DNA of 53,461 nt. Origin: Candidatus Coproplasma excrementigallinarum (GTDB taxonomy: Bacteria > Bacillota > Clostridia > Christensenellales > Borkfalkiaceae). A program made the position numbers and the translations under genes. Positions 1 through 9,888 of this stretch are shown in pieces. Every line of letters begins with the position of its first letter. The stretch's first letter is position 1. The stretch is from assembly GCA_018714625.1 (NCBI GenBank), contig DVNE01000046.1, positions 1 through 53,461 on the forward strand. Direction: 5' to 3'. The notes beneath the pieces were generated by a model that was not told the origin of the DNA, did no database searches, and worked only from the letters and a program-made list of their open reading frames with translations.

Positions 1-18
1 CGGCGCAAATTTGCGCCG
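1..18. terminator. Perfect palindrome at window edge, possible end of a terminator
   Basis: The first 18 bases form a self-complementary sequence, CGGCGCAAATTTGCGCCG, which looks like the stem of a terminator belonging to a gene outside the window. No T-tract follows on the plus strand, so it may serve a minus-strand gene or be a plain palindrome. Bases 19-186 hold no gene that I can support. Confidence 0.3.
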
Positions 19-186
19 CCCTCCCGTTATGCATTGTCAATGCACCCCTTGCGTGCCGTCCGAGTGTCTTGCGTATGCGCCCGCCATAATGCTTTCCGCA
101 ATTCGGCACATGATTTCGGCGGTCGCAACCTCTGCGCGCGGCGGCGCGGCGTTTGCCAAAATTTAAAATTTATAGCCCTTTTGCAT

Positions 187-215
187 TTGCCATAAACGGC
201 GTTGTGTGGTATACT
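187..215 (+). promoter_or_regulatory. Predicted sigma-A promoter of pyrG
   Basis: TTGCCA at 187-192, a 17-base spacer, then TATACT at 210-215, preceded by TGG to give an extended -10. Transcription would begin near 222 and leave a leader of about 65 nt before pyrG. Confidence 0.6.
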
Positions 216-286
216 TGTAGAGAGTTTAAATATCTACATTTTTCGTCATACAAGCCCGCAGTTGCGGACGGGGAGATTTTTCATTT

Positions 287-1894
287 ATGACAAAGTATAT
301 TTTTGTAACGGGCGGCGTAGTGTCCGGCCTCGGCAAAGGAATAACGGCGGCGTCCCTCGGCAGACTATTAAAGTGCAGGGGATATAAGGTAGCTTCGCAG
401 AAGCTCGACCCCTATATCAACATAGACCCCGGCACAATGAGCCCCTATCAGCACGGCGAGGTGTTCGTTACCGACGACGGCGCGGAGACCGACCTCGACC
501 TCGGCCACTACGAAAGGTTCATCGACGAAAACTTGAACAAATACTCCAACCTTACCACGGGTAAGGTATATTGGAATGTGCTCAACAAGGAGCGCAACGG
601 CGAATACCTCGGCCAGACGGTGCAGGTAATTCCCCACATCACCGACGAAATCAAGACCTTTATATATAACGTCGGCAAAACGACGGCCGCAGACGTCGTA
701 ATAACCGAAATAGGCGGCACTATCGGCGACATAGAGAGCCAGCCCTTTATCGAGGCGATAAGGCAGGTTGCGCGCGAAGTGGGCAGGGACAACTGCTGCT
801 TCATTCACGTCACGCTCGTGCCCTACATATCGGGCTCAGAAGAGTTCAAAACCAAGCCCACCCAGCACTCCGTAAAGGAGCTTCAGGGAATGGGCATAAC
901 CCCCGATATAATAATAGCGCGCGTCGATTCGCATATGCCCAAGGATGTGCGCGCAAAGATTTCCATGTTCTGCAACGTTGCACCCGAGTGCTGCATAGAA
1001 AATCTTACCCTTCCCGTGCTCTACCAGGCGCCCATAATGCTGGAAAAGAGCCATTTTTCGCAGATTGTATGCGAAAGGCTCAAGCTCGACCCCAGGGTTA
1101 TCGACCTCACCGAATGGAACAAGATGCTTGCCCGCATAGACGCGCGCGACAAGATGGTTAAAATAGCGCTCTGCGGAAAGTACGTGCAGCTGCACGACGC
1201 CTACCTCTCCGTTGCGGAGGCGCTTGCCCACGCCGGCTACGAAAACGCCGCCAAGGTGGAGATAAAGTGGGTGGACAGCGAAATTGTAAACGATAAAAAC
1301 ATTGCCGAAGTTCTCGGCGATATAGACGGCATACTCGTGCCCGGCGGTTTCGGCGGCCGCGGCATAGAGGGCAAGATAGCCTGCGCAAAGTACGCTCGCG
1401 AAAATAACATACCCTACCTTGGCATCTGCCTCGGCATGCAGACGGCGGTTATAGAATTTGCGCGCAACGTGCTCGGCTACAAGGACGCCAACTCGTCCGA
1501 ATTCGACCCCGACTCCGCGCACTGCGTAATAGACCTCATGCCCGACCAGCACGGCGTCAAGATGGGCGGCACAATGCGCCTCGGCGCTTATCCCTGCAAG
1601 GTAATAGGCGAAAAAATGAAGAAGGCGTACGGCAAGAGTGAGATTTCAGAGCGCCACCGCCACAGATACGAATTCAACAACGACTTCCGCAAGGAGGTAG
1701 AGGCGGCAGGCATGAAGATTGCCGGCACTTCGCCTTCGGGATTGCTCGTAGAGGCGGTGGAGATACCCGCAAACGACTTCTTTGTAGGCGTGCAGTTCCA
1801 CCCCGAATTCAAGTCCCGTCCCCAGTCTGCGCACCCGCTCTTCCGCGAATTTATCGCAGCTGCGGTAAAATACAATAAAAAGCACAGCAAGTAA
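287..1894 (+). CDS. pyrG: CTP synthase
   Basis: Converts UTP to CTP using ATP and glutamine, the last step of de novo pyrimidine nucleotide synthesis in the cytoplasm. At 535 residues it has the normal family length. The N-terminal synthetase domain opens with the P-loop [17 protein letters not shown]. The C-terminal class I glutamine amidotransferase domain has the nucleophile C381 in LGICLGMQ and H505/E507 in QFHPEF. The ATG at 287 follows GGGGAGAT at a good distance. It stands alone behind its own promoter, with a possible terminator at 2032-2060. No reiterated-G leader of the kind that controls pyrG in Bacillus is obvious. The assignment is essentially certain. Confidence 0.98.
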   Translation: MTKYIFVTGGVVSGLGKGITAASLGRLLKCRGYKVASQKLDPYINIDPGTMSPYQHGEVFVTDDGAETDLDLGHYERFIDENLNKYSNLTTGKVYWNVLNKERNGEYLGQTVQVIPHITDEIKTFIYNVGKTTAADVVITEIGGTIGDIESQPFIEAIRQVAREVGRDNCCFIHVTLVPYISGSEEFKTKPTQHSVKELQGMGITPDIIIARVDSHMPKDVRAKISMFCNVAPECCIENLTLPVLYQAPIMLEKSHFSQIVCERLKLDPRVIDLTEWNKMLARIDARDKMVKIALCGKYVQLHDAYLSVAEALAHAGYENAAKVEIKWVDSEIVNDKNIAEVLGDIDGILVPGGFGGRGIEGKIACAKYARENNIPYLGICLGMQTAVIEFARNVLGYKDANSSEFDPDSAHCVIDLMPDQHGVKMGGTMRLGAYPCKVIGEKMKKAYGKSEISERHRHRYEFNNDFRKEVEAAGMKIAGTSPSGLLVEAVEIPANDFFVGVQFHPEFKSRPQSAHPLFREFIAAAVKYNKKHSK

Positions 1895-2342
1895 TTTGTC
1901 TGCGCCGCTGTATCCGCGCTGACTGCCTAGGCGGACAGCTGGGCTGCAAACTGTATATAATGTATTGAAAGCAAAATTATAATTAAGGCATTATCGGTTA
2001 ATTTTTTAAAAAGTAAAAAAGCGGCCGTAACAAGCGCGGCGGTAACTGCCGCGCTTTAATTGTTATGGCGGTATTGAGCACCGATTACACCCTGTTTCCT
2101 TTATCAGGCGTTTGTCGTTTGAATACTTTTTGCCGCACTTATAATGCCTTTTTTTAAGTTTAAATTACGCGCCGCGCGGCGGCAAAAAACGTGTTCTGCC
2201 CTAAGGCTTTCGGCATACAGTTTGCCGCATATAAAAAAGAGTGGCACATATGCCCGAACTAACATATTTTTACGGGCTTTTCGCGCGCGGCAAAGCAGCG
2301 GGGTTCGGCACTATTTGTGAATGAATTTTAAAAGGTATATAT
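1895..2342. other. Intergenic region between pyrG and dapL
   Basis: 448 bases with no supportable gene. It holds a hairpin terminator candidate (2032-2060) and one copy of the short palindrome family, CACATATGCCC, at 2245-2256. I see no lysine riboswitch ahead of dapL. Composition is AT-rich compared with the flanking genes. Confidence 0.6.
2032..2062 (+). terminator. Probable terminator after pyrG
   Basis: AAGCGCGGC (2032-2040), a 7-base loop, then GCCGCGCTT (2048-2056). The following T-run is weak (TAATTGTT), so efficiency is uncertain. Confidence 0.45.
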
Positions 2343-3533
2343 ATGAAGCTGAATACTAACTATTCCAACATCAACGATAGCTATCTCTTTTCAACGGTAG
2401 CCAAAAAGGTTGCGGCATATCAGGCCGCCAATCCCCAGAAGAAGGTGCTTCGCCTGGGCATAGGCGACGTAACTCTGCCGCTTGCGCCCGCGGTAATCGC
2501 CGCGCTCCACTCCGCCGTGGATGAGATGGCTCATAAAGAGACCTTCCGCGGCTACGGCCCCGAACAGGGCTACGCCTTTTTAAAGGACGCCATAGCGGCC
2601 TACTACGCCGAACGCGGCGTATCATGCGTCGCCGCTGACGAGATATTCATTTCAGACGGCGCCAAGTCCGACCTCGGCAACATACTCGACCTGTTCTCAA
2701 ATTCCAACACGGTGCTCGTGCCCGACCCCGTTTATCCCGTATATGTGGATACCAACGTAATGGCGGGCAGAAAAATCATATATATGAACGCCACCGCGGA
2801 AAACGGCTTTTTGCCCATGCCCGACTATTCGGTGGACGCCGACATAATCTATCTCTGCTCGCCCAACAACCCCACGGGCGCGGCATATACCAAGGCGCAG
2901 CTCAAGGAGTGGGTGGACTACGCCAACAAAAAGGGCGCGGTAATTCTTTACGACGCTGCCTACGAATGTTTTGTGTCGGACGAAGAGCTCGCCCGTTCAA
3001 TCTATCAGGTGGAGGGCGCAAAGACGTGTGCCATCGAGTTCTGCTCGTTCTCTAAAATGGCGGGCTTCACAGGTACGCGCTGCGGCTGGACGGTCGTTCC
3101 CGACGAGATTATATCTGACGGCCTTTCGGCCAACAAAATGTGGCTCCGCAGGCAGACTACAAAGTTCAACGGCGTGCCCTATATCGTTCAGCGCGCCGCA
3201 GCGGCGGTATTCACCCCCGAAGGCCGCAGCCAGATTGCCGAAAACCTCGGCTACTACAAAAAGAATGCAAAACTCATTGCCGACGGCCTCAAAGAGGTCG
3301 GCGTATGGTTCACGGGCGGCGAACATTCGCCCTATATCTGGTTCAGATGCCCCGGCGGAATGAAGAGCTGGGAGTTCTTCGACTATCTTTTGGAAAATGC
3401 CCAGGTTGTAGGCACGCCCGGCGCGGGCTTCGGCGTCAACGGCGAGGGCTTTTTCCGCCTGACGGCGTTTGGCAGTCACGAGGTTACTGCCGAGGCTATG
3501 GAGAGAATTAAAAAGTTGCTTGCGGCGAAGTAA
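2343..3533 (+). CDS. dapL: LL-diaminopimelate aminotransferase
   Basis: PLP-dependent class I/II aminotransferase that makes LL-diaminopimelate directly from tetrahydrodipicolinate and glutamate. This short route supplies lysine and the peptidoglycan cross-linking residue and is common in Clostridia. The protein is 396 residues. The N-terminal stretch LNTNYSNINDSYLFSTVAKK and the segment around GDVTLPLAP are characteristic of DapL rather than of general aspartate aminotransferases. K238 in SFSKMAGFTGTR is the expected PLP Schiff-base lysine, and the NNPTG motif of the fold is present. The ATG is preceded by AAAAGG. It is followed 50 bases later by malQ, but a functional link is not obvious. 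Confidence 0.93.
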   Translation: MKLNTNYSNINDSYLFSTVAKKVAAYQAANPQKKVLRLGIGDVTLPLAPAVIAALHSAVDEMAHKETFRGYGPEQGYAFLKDAIAAYYAERGVSCVAADEIFISDGAKSDLGNILDLFSNSNTVLVPDPVYPVYVDTNVMAGRKIIYMNATAENGFLPMPDYSVDADIIYLCSPNNPTGAAYTKAQLKEWVDYANKKGAVILYDAAYECFVSDEELARSIYQVEGAKTCAIEFCSFSKMAGFTGTRCGWTVVPDEIISDGLSANKMWLRRQTTKFNGVPYIVQRAAAAVFTPEGRSQIAENLGYYKKNAKLIADGLKEVGVWFTGGEHSPYIWFRCPGGMKSWEFFDYLLENAQVVGTPGAGFGVNGEGFFRLTAFGSHEVTAEAMERIKKLLAAK

Positions 3534-3583
3534 GCCGCTCAATGTGCGTATAGTGCGCACGGTTTATCCGTTGGGTTATCTGT

Positions 3584-5092
3584 ATGGAAATGGAAAGGTT
3601 TGAAAGGGGCGCGGGCGTACTTCTTCACATCTCGTCCCTGCCTGGTAAATACGGTATAGGCTCTCTCGGCAAGGAGGCCTATGAATTTGTCGACTTCCTC
3701 GAAAGGAGTAAGGTTAAATACTGGCAGATACTGCCGCTCGTGCAGACGGGTTACGGCGATTCGCCCTACCAGTCGGTGTGCTGCATATCGGGCAATCCCT
3801 ATTTTATCGACCTTGAAACGCTTGCAAAGCAGGGGCTTCTGGACGAAGAGGAGCTCAAAGATGCCGAAATGCCTGAGGGCGACGTCGACTACGGCGAGCT
3901 TTACAGGCGCCGCTATGCCACGCTCAGAAGGGCGTATGCAAGGTTCAACATAAACAACAGCGAGTTCAGGAAGTTTGTGCAGAGCGGCATTTTTGACGAC
4001 TACGCGCTGTTTATGTCGCTCAAGTCGGTATACGGCGGCACGTTCAGGGAATTTCCGCGCGCCTATAAATTCAAAGAGGAGCTAGCCATATCGGAGTTCC
4101 GCGAAAACGCCTACAGAAAGGAGTACTGCTTCTGGCAGTTTTTGCAGTTCGAGTTTGAAAAGCAGTGGCTTGCCTTAAAGCAATACGTCAATTCCAAGGG
4201 CATAAAGCTGATAGGCGATATTCCGCTGTACGTCGCCTGCGATTCCGCCGACGTGTGGGCTCACCCCGAAATGTTCCTTCTGGACGAGGACCTCAACCCC
4301 ATCGATGTGGCAGGCGTTCCGCCCGACTACTTCTCGGCCACGGGACAGCTGTGGGGCAACCCGCTCTACGACTGGAAGAAGATGGAGGCGGACGGCTTCA
4401 AGTGGTGGATATGGCGTATGCGCCGCGCAACCAAGCTCTATGATATTGTCCGCATAGACCATTTCCGCGGGCTGGACAGATATTTTGCCATACCTTATGG
4501 CGCGCCCACTGCTGAAAAGGGCGAGTGGAGGCAGGGCCCCGGCGTAAAGCTGTTCAACGCAATAAGGGCGGAGCTTGGACCTGTCAGAATAGTGGCGGAG
4601 GACCTCGGCATAATAGACGACGGCGTCATCGCCCTGCGCAAGGCCACCGGCTTTCCCGGAATGAAGATAATGATGTTCGCCTTTGACGGCGACGAAGAGA
4701 ACGAATATCTGCCCTGCAATATCACCGAAAACTCGGTTACATATACGGGCACGCACGATAACGATACCTCGCTCGGCTTTGTGCTCGCAATGGATAAAGA
4801 GCGGTTTGCGGAGTTTGTAAAGATGCTGCGCGCCGCGCTCAGGTACGAGGGGCTGAGTTATCCCGTAGTTTCGCGAGTGGAGGCGGCCCGTGCGATAATG
4901 TGGTGCGCGCTCGGCACAAGGTCTGATATGTGCATAATCCCCATTCAGGACGTGCTCGATTTGGATAATTCCACAAGAATGAACGTGCCCTCTACCTCGT
5001 CGGGCAACTGGCAGTTCAGACTGAAGAGTATGCCCTCGCGCAGGGTTGCCGCGTGGCTGAGGAACGTACTCAAAGAGACGGGCAGGGCGTAA
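3584..5092 (+). CDS. malQ: 4-alpha-glucanotransferase (amylomaltase)
   Basis: GH77 enzyme that transfers alpha-1,4-glucan segments between maltodextrins, used in glycogen and maltodextrin turnover. It has 502 residues, the usual length. It opens with GVLLHISSLP, the GH77 signature. The nucleophile is D292 in VRIDHFRG, the acid/base E339 in IVAEDLG, and the transition-state stabiliser D392 in THDNDT. The start codon is not well marked: there is no clear Shine-Dalgarno, and ATG occurs in frame at both 3584 and 3590. It lies 50 bases after dapL and is closed by a very strong terminator, so the two may be co-transcribed. No glycogen genes are adjacent. Confidence 0.96.
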   Translation: MEMERFERGAGVLLHISSLPGKYGIGSLGKEAYEFVDFLERSKVKYWQILPLVQTGYGDSPYQSVCCISGNPYFIDLETLAKQGLLDEEELKDAEMPEGDVDYGELYRRRYATLRRAYARFNINNSEFRKFVQSGIFDDYALFMSLKSVYGGTFREFPRAYKFKEELAISEFRENAYRKEYCFWQFLQFEFEKQWLALKQYVNSKGIKLIGDIPLYVACDSADVWAHPEMFLLDEDLNPIDVAGVPPDYFSATGQLWGNPLYDWKKMEADGFKWWIWRMRRATKLYDIVRIDHFRGLDRYFAIPYGAPTAEKGEWRQGPGVKLFNAIRAELGPVRIVAEDLGIIDDGVIALRKATGFPGMKIMMFAFDGDEENEYLPCNITENSVTYTGTHDNDTSLGFVLAMDKERFAEFVKMLRAALRYEGLSYPVVSRVEAARAIMWCALGTRSDMCIIPIQDVLDLDNSTRMNVPSTSSGNWQFRLKSMPSRRVAAWLRNVLKETGRA

Positions 5093-5176
5093 AAATTTGT
5101 ATCTGAAATAAGTTTTGGCTTAAATATCGGGTTAAAATTTTCCGATTAAATATGAGTTGAATATGAGTTGAATATG

Positions 5177-5220
5177 ACGGCGGGCGCAGCTTTTGCTGCG
5201 CCCGCCGTGTTTTATATTTC
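5177..5220 (+). terminator. Strong intrinsic terminator after malQ
   Basis: Perfect 14-bp stem: 5177-5190 pairs with 5195-5208 around a TTTT loop, followed by GTTTTATATTT. Two direct copies of AATATGAGTTG lie just upstream. Confidence 0.85.
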
Positions 5221-5368
5221 TTGACCTTATAAATTTCCCGTCTTTATTTAGGGGGATAAGTTTTGCCTTACAAGTTTTTAACAGACAAATAAAACTTTAA
5301 TCTGATAATTCGGCTGAACATCGGTGCTGTATTAAAAACGTATTTTGCAGATTTATATATGATTAGTT

Positions 5369-5453
5369 GCGGTATATGTGCCGCTGTTTTCAGTTTTTGT
5401 AAGTTCGGGCATATGTGCGTGGCAATTAAAATTAGTACGCATATATGCCCGAT
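5369..5453. repeat. Cluster of CATATG/CATATATG palindromes between malQ and spoIIE
   Basis: Three short palindromes sit in the otherwise empty 5221-5457 interval: GCGGTATATGTGCCGC near 5369, GGGCATATGTGCG near 5407 and ACGCATATATGCCCG near 5438. The last two are followed or flanked by AATTA-like sequence. They belong to the dispersed family described in the findings. No gene is supportable in 5221-5457. Confidence 0.6.
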
Positions 5454-5457
5454 TTAA

Positions 5458-7767
5458 TTATGCAATGGCGGCGTGTTCGTCGTCTTCTTCCTCGTCGGCA
5501 ACCGTTCTGAATATCCGAGTGCAAAGCACGGTCATATCGTCTTCGGCAACGCCGTCCGTCCGCTTCAGAGCGCCCTGGAGCACGGCGTCCGCAAGGTTCT
5601 GCGGGTTGAGCGGTTTAAGCGGCTGCATAAATTCCAGAAGCTCGGGCGTGGAATTGAATGCGGCGGTCACGCCGTCGCTCATAAACACAAGCATATCCCC
5701 GTCCTTAAGCTGCTCTTTAAGAGTGGTGGGGCGCAGACTTTCGAGTATGCCCATCGGCAGGCTCTGGCTTTCGAGCACCTTTATCTTGCCCTCGCGCAGT
5801 ATCAGCGCTATCGGCGAACCTATCTTAACAAATTCCGCGCCGCCTGTATTCAGGTCTACGGAGCATATGTCTATGCAGGCAAACCTCTCCTCGCGCGAAA
5901 AGGCGAGCAGTTTGTTTATAGTCTCCAGCACCGTGCCTTCGGGCATTTCGGCGCGGTAGAACGCCTCTATAAGAGATATGGCCGTGCGCGAAACTTTGCG
6001 CGCGTACTCTCCGCTGCCCATTCCGTCTGAAAGCGCCATAAGAAAGCGGTGCTCGTTTATTCGGATTACCGAGTGTGTGTCGCCCGAGGCTTTTTCGCCC
6101 TTTTTCCTCTTCGAGGCCACGCCGAAGACCGCGTCGAGCAGTGGAGGGCGGCAGAACATATAGCAGCTCCTCTCGTCGCCGTAGTCGGTCTTGTCCTTGA
6201 GCATAAACTTCTGTCCCGTGGCGCGCTCCATTGCGGCAAGGGCGTCCGCAAGGTTGAGCTTGCCTATAATGGTTGCTCCTATCGCCTGCTGTTCGTCGTC
6301 TATGAATACCTCGGTGCAGGCAATACCGCAGGCTGCCAGCGCGGCGGAAATAGCCCTTTCGGTGTCTCCTCCGCCCCGACGCCTGCGGCAAAGCTCCACG
6401 GCGTTGTTTTTAAGTACGGCAGAAATGCCCCTTGCCTGGTCGGCCAGCATCAGCCTGCCCGAGCGCACATTCTCCGCCTCGGTCATAAACCGTCTGTATT
6501 CGGCAAGCAGGGCGTTGAGCTCGCCTATAACTTCAGCGGGGCGCGTGCAGTTCTGCGTAACGGCGGGCGGCAGGTCAATAAGGTTTACCTTGCCCTTTAC
6601 GGCACCCGCCTCTACAAGTTTGGCTATGCCCGTGTAGACGACGCTTTTTTCGCACTTCTGCCGTCTTTCGCAATGCGAGCACAGTCGTCCCTTGAGTTCG
6701 GCGGCAACTCTCTTCTTTGCGCCCGCCTCGTCGGCAACGCCGTCCATCTCTTTAAAGGCGCACTCCACCTCGCGGAAGACCTCGCTTATTTTAAATAGCT
6801 GTTCGCCGGTGCGCCCGCGTTCGCGGTTTATTTCGTCCTCGGCGAGCACTTTTTTTACGCTTAAAACGTTATTCAGCTCGTCCAGCCTTTTCTTTGAAGG
6901 TATTGCGGCCAGCGCGCAGGCTATGCAGGCGGCCGTGGCGCGGACGGCGGCAAGGGTAGCGCCCTGGGTAAACCAGTCCTCGGTGTAACTCCATCCGCAG
7001 AACAGCGCGCACACTACAAGCGATACGGTAAACCTGCCTGCCCGCACAAACAGCAGAGCTACGGCGCTTATTATCGTAAGCGCCGTTACGGGCATAAGCA
7101 CAAGTTGAGCCGCGGCGAGCGGCGCGCCCAATGTAATGGCGCACAGCAGGCAGGCGGGGCCTTTAAAAAACCGTACGGCAAGCGCCACTGAAAAGGCGCA
7201 GAACACGCAGTATGCAAACTGCCCCGCAAGGTTTATTGCGCCGTAGCCCATTCCGAAAAACAGCGCTGCAAGGCAGAACAGCTCGTCCTCTTTAAGGCGG
7301 CACCTGCCCACCCTGAACACGCAGGCATATACGCTTTTATAGGCAAACAAAAAGGCAATCAGCACTACCGCGGCGGCTATGCCGCGAACTATGTAGTCGC
7401 TGCCAAGGACTTCAAGCGTGCCGCCGGCATTCCAGTGCGAAAAGGCAATAAAGGGCGCAAGCGCCATTGCCGCGTAAACGGCCGCCTCAAAACGCATTTT
7501 TCTTCCCGTTCTGCGGTAGGCAAAGGTAATGGCAAGCAAAAAGCCTGCCTCTGCAAGCGAACACAAAAAGGCCTCTGTGCTTATGTGGACGGTGGAGGCC
7601 GCTATGTAGATAATCGGCGTCACGATAAGGTTGCCGCCGCATATCAGCAGCGAAAAGTACAGCCCCAGCGAAAGGGGTACGCCGCTCGCCGCGCCGTTCA
7701 ATAATACGCAAGCCGCGCCGTAACCTAAGTACATCAGCGCGCTTTTTAAACTTATTCTTATACGCAT
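5458..7767 (-). CDS. spoIIE: Stage II sporulation protein E, membrane PP2C phosphatase
   Basis: SpoIIE dephosphorylates the anti-anti-sigma factor SpoIIAA in the forespore to release sigma-F, and also takes part in asymmetric division. At 769 residues it is close to the Bacillus length. The order fits: about ten hydrophobic segments in residues 1-300, a central regulatory region with Cys pairs (CSHCERRQKC), then a PP2C-type phosphatase domain. That domain carries ALSDGMGSGEYAR and MLVFMSDGVTAAF, which hold the metal-binding aspartates. The ATG at 7767 has only a weak GGGA upstream. It is a single gene read from minus. Its presence implies a spore-forming lineage, although one gene does not prove sporulation. 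Confidence 0.95.
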   Translation of the reverse strand: MRIRISLKSALMYLGYGAACVLLNGAASGVPLSLGLYFSLLICGGNLIVTPIIYIAASTVHISTEAFLCSLAEAGFLLAITFAYRRTGRKMRFEAAVYAAMALAPFIAFSHWNAGGTLEVLGSDYIVRGIAAAVVLIAFLFAYKSVYACVFRVGRCRLKEDELFCLAALFFGMGYGAINLAGQFAYCVFCAFSVALAVRFFKGPACLLCAITLGAPLAAAQLVLMPVTALTIISAVALLFVRAGRFTVSLVVCALFCGWSYTEDWFTQGATLAAVRATAACIACALAAIPSKKRLDELNNVLSVKKVLAEDEINRERGRTGEQLFKISEVFREVECAFKEMDGVADEAGAKKRVAAELKGRLCSHCERRQKCEKSVVYTGIAKLVEAGAVKGKVNLIDLPPAVTQNCTRPAEVIGELNALLAEYRRFMTEAENVRSGRLMLADQARGISAVLKNNAVELCRRRRGGGDTERAISAALAACGIACTEVFIDDEQQAIGATIIGKLNLADALAAMERATGQKFMLKDKTDYGDERSCYMFCRPPLLDAVFGVASKRKKGEKASGDTHSVIRINEHRFLMALSDGMGSGEYARKVSRTAISLIEAFYRAEMPEGTVLETINKLLAFSREERFACIDICSVDLNTGGAEFVKIGSPIALILREGKIKVLESQSLPMGILESLRPTTLKEQLKDGDMLVFMSDGVTAAFNSTPELLEFMQPLKPLNPQNLADAVLQGALKRTDGVAEDDMTVLCTRIFRTVADEEEDDEHAAIA

Positions 7768-7846
7768 ATTCCCATTTTAGAACGCCGCCCGTTAAAAATT
7801 ATCTGTAACCGTGTCTTAACGCGTCGCTTTTTGCCGCGTGCATTTA

Positions 7847-8004
7847 CCCGCATATATGCTTTAGTTATGGCGGGGGTATGCTTTGCGCCGTATTTGTGAG
7901 GTGTGCTTTGCAGGACATATATACCGCGGACAGAGGGAGTACGCATTGCCCTGCATATATGCCGTAATTATTGATGCGGAATAGTAATTGACCCGCATAT
8001 ATGG
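7847..8004. repeat. Palindrome cluster between the 244-residue lipoprotein gene and spoIIE
   Basis: The 311-base gap 7768-8078 contains no gene. It has three good copies of the family: ACCCGCATATATGC at 7847, CCTGCATATATGCC at 7950 and ACCCGCATATATGG at 7991. Two are followed by TAATTA or GAATTA. A weaker copy, GACATATATACCGCGG, lies near 7913. Confidence 0.6.
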
Positions 8005-8016
8005 CTGAATTATCTT

Positions 8017-8058
8017 TAAAATAAAAAGCCGCGGCGGGCCTTAAAGCCCGCCGCGGCT
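8017..8058 (-). terminator. Terminator of the 8079-9888 unit
   Basis: 13-bp perfect stem: 8027-8039 pairs with 8046-8058. On the minus strand it is followed by TTTTTATTTT, so it ends the minus-strand transcript. Confidence 0.85.
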
Positions 8059-8078
8059 GCAATAAACTTAAACAGATA

Positions 8079-8813
8079 TTATAAAAAGTTATATTGTTTA
8101 AATAAGCTTGTTATGTAGTCGCTCGTCTCGTCGTCAAAAATATCGTAAAAGGAGGAAAGATTGTCCTCGGTAGTGGCGCCCGGTATGTACAGACGGTCGT
8201 TATAGATGGCAAGCTCCAGATGTATCGTCGTAAATAAGCCGTCCTTGCTGACGCGGTAAACGGTGGGGCGCAGCCAGTCTAAAAACTCTACGTCGTATTC
8301 CACTTTATAATCCTTGTAGGGGTCGAACAGCCCGCCCACAAATTTTTCATCTTCAAACTGCATTATAGTTGATACGGCCCGCTCTAAAAGCTGTCTGTTG
8401 CCGTCCTGCACCTCAACGTGCTCATCGTCTTCAAGGTATATGCCTATGTAATAATCGTAGTTTACTGCGCTCTCGTAATAGGCCTTGGCCGCGTCAAACT
8501 GCTCCTCGGCGCAATAAACTGCGGGCGCCCATATAAGCGCCTCCTTGTTCTCTGCGCAGTACAAATCAAAGGGCGTGCCCTCAATCTTCCACCAGTGGTG
8601 GTAGCGGCTCTCAAAGTCTGCCGTTTCGTCCTCGCGGTAAGGTATGCCGTTCGTCCATAAATTTTTATAAAAACCGGTGACATAGGTCTTTCCGTCTATG
8701 TCCATGCTCTTCGGGTCTCTGTATTTGGGCAGCAGGGAGCAGCCGGAAATAACTGCCGAGCCAACCGCAACGGCAATCGCTGCGCAAAATACTTTAAATA
8801 TTTTCCTCATCAT
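8079..8813 (-). CDS. Predicted lipoprotein of unknown function
   Basis: 244 residues. A basic start and hydrophobic stretch lead to a lipobox ending in C25 (VISGC), so the mature protein should be lipid-anchored outside the membrane. The remainder is acidic and rich in Tyr and Trp, with no family that I recognise. The ATG at 8813 follows AGGAG by six bases and lies 20 bases inside the 3' end of the upstream membrane-protein gene, so translation is probably coupled. A strong terminator follows. The two genes look like one expressed unit, possibly a surface or membrane complex, but the function cannot be named. Confidence 0.8.
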   Translation of the reverse strand: MMRKIFKVFCAAIAVAVGSAVISGCSLLPKYRDPKSMDIDGKTYVTGFYKNLWTNGIPYREDETADFESRYHHWWKIEGTPFDLYCAENKEALIWAPAVYCAEEQFDAAKAYYESAVNYDYYIGIYLEDDEHVEVQDGNRQLLERAVSTIMQFEDEKFVGGLFDPYKDYKVEYDVEFLDWLRPTVYRVSKDGLFTTIHLELAIYNDRLYIPGATTEDNLSSFYDIFDDETSDYITSLFKQYNFL

Positions 8814-9888
8814 TGCCTTCTCCTACGCCTTGTTTTGCCCCAAGTTCTGCGGTGTGACCGCCGTCTGTGCTCTGGTTTGTTCCGTCCGAACTTTCCGCGA
8901 AACTTGTAATTTCCGTTTTGCCTGTAATTTCTGCGTTTGCTGTATCTTTTGCACCGCTCTGCACAGTCGCAGTTTGCTCCGCGGTGCGTGCGGCGTACTG
9001 TTTATCTATCTCCCTTTCAATGGGTTCGGCTTTTGCGCGCAGTCCCCTGACGAGCAGGATATTTATAACAAGTCCGATTATTATTATAAGGAGCGGCAGA
9101 ACAGACCACAGCAAAGAGGGGAACAGAACGGCAAGCACCCAGCTTGCAACTATCCCCACGGCAACAAAAATTAAATATATCTTGCCCTTGAATTTATAAA
9201 AGTCAGTATAAAGAGTAAACAGTTCAAGATTTTTTGCGTATGCGGGGTTGTTTTCAAGCTGAATTTTCTGCCTGCTTTCCACATCTTTGAGTCTGCGCGT
9301 AAGCAGTAATGAAAAAGGCAGTACAATCGCAAATAAAAGCGTGATTGCCACAGGCATGGCGTACCCCTCAAGGGAGTTTCCGTTAATGTCTGCAGATATA
9401 AAAAATATTGCGGCAATTATGGCTATTATTCCTGAAATTGCCGAAACTGTCGCATATGTTGTGGTGTTGCTTTTTCTGATGCCGTCGGCTTCGGCGCGCA
9501 GCGCTTCATCAGGGAAAAAATATGTATAGAGGTAACCTGCAGGGTCAGACATCTGTCTGCGGAGCTTTGCCGTTTCTGCGGGCTCGCCCATAGACGGCGC
9601 ACGGCTGAGCGCCTTTTTGTAGTTAAAGCCCAGTAAAATCAGAAGTATAAAGGTGGCAACTATTGCAGAGAGCCACAATAAAAGCAGTACAAGTAATATA
9701 ATTGCTACAAAAATATTAGTCGGCTCACTTTCGCTGCCAAAGATAAATACACAAACTATCAGGGCTGCGGTCAGCACCAAAGAGGCTATAAGCGTTGCTA
9801 TGCACGCACAAAAAAGCTTGTAAAAGCTCTCTCTTTCGCGTTCGTTGGCAATCGCCCGCGCATATCTTTCAAATAATTTTTTAAACAT
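8794..9888 (-). CDS. Multi-pass membrane protein of unknown function with hydrophilic tail
   Basis: 364 residues. Six hydrophobic segments are visible: two near 30-85, two near 145-200 and two near 240-285. The last 80 residues are a hydrophilic, Thr/Ala/Glu/Gly-rich tail likely to be disordered. I do not recognise a family. It overlaps the downstream lipoprotein gene by 20 bases. The DNA encoding the tail (8947-8975) resembles a tandem repeat in the gap just upstream of this gene (10104-10132), suggesting that this sequence has been duplicated and has decayed. Confidence 0.75.
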   Translation of the reverse strand: MFKKLFERYARAIANERERESFYKLFCACIATLIASLVLTAALIVCVFIFGSESEPTNIFVAIILLVLLLLWLSAIVATFILLILLGFNYKKALSRAPSMGEPAETAKLRRQMSDPAGYLYTYFFPDEALRAEADGIRKSNTTTYATVSAISGIIAIIAAIFFISADINGNSLEGYAMPVAITLLFAIVLPFSLLLTRRLKDVESRQKIQLENNPAYAKNLELFTLYTDFYKFKGKIYLIFVAVGIVASWVLAVLFPSLLWSVLPLLIIIIGLVINILLVRGLRAKAEPIEREIDKQYAARTAEQTATVQSGAKDTANAEITGKTEITSFAESSDGTNQSTDGGHTAELGAKQGVGEGNDEENI

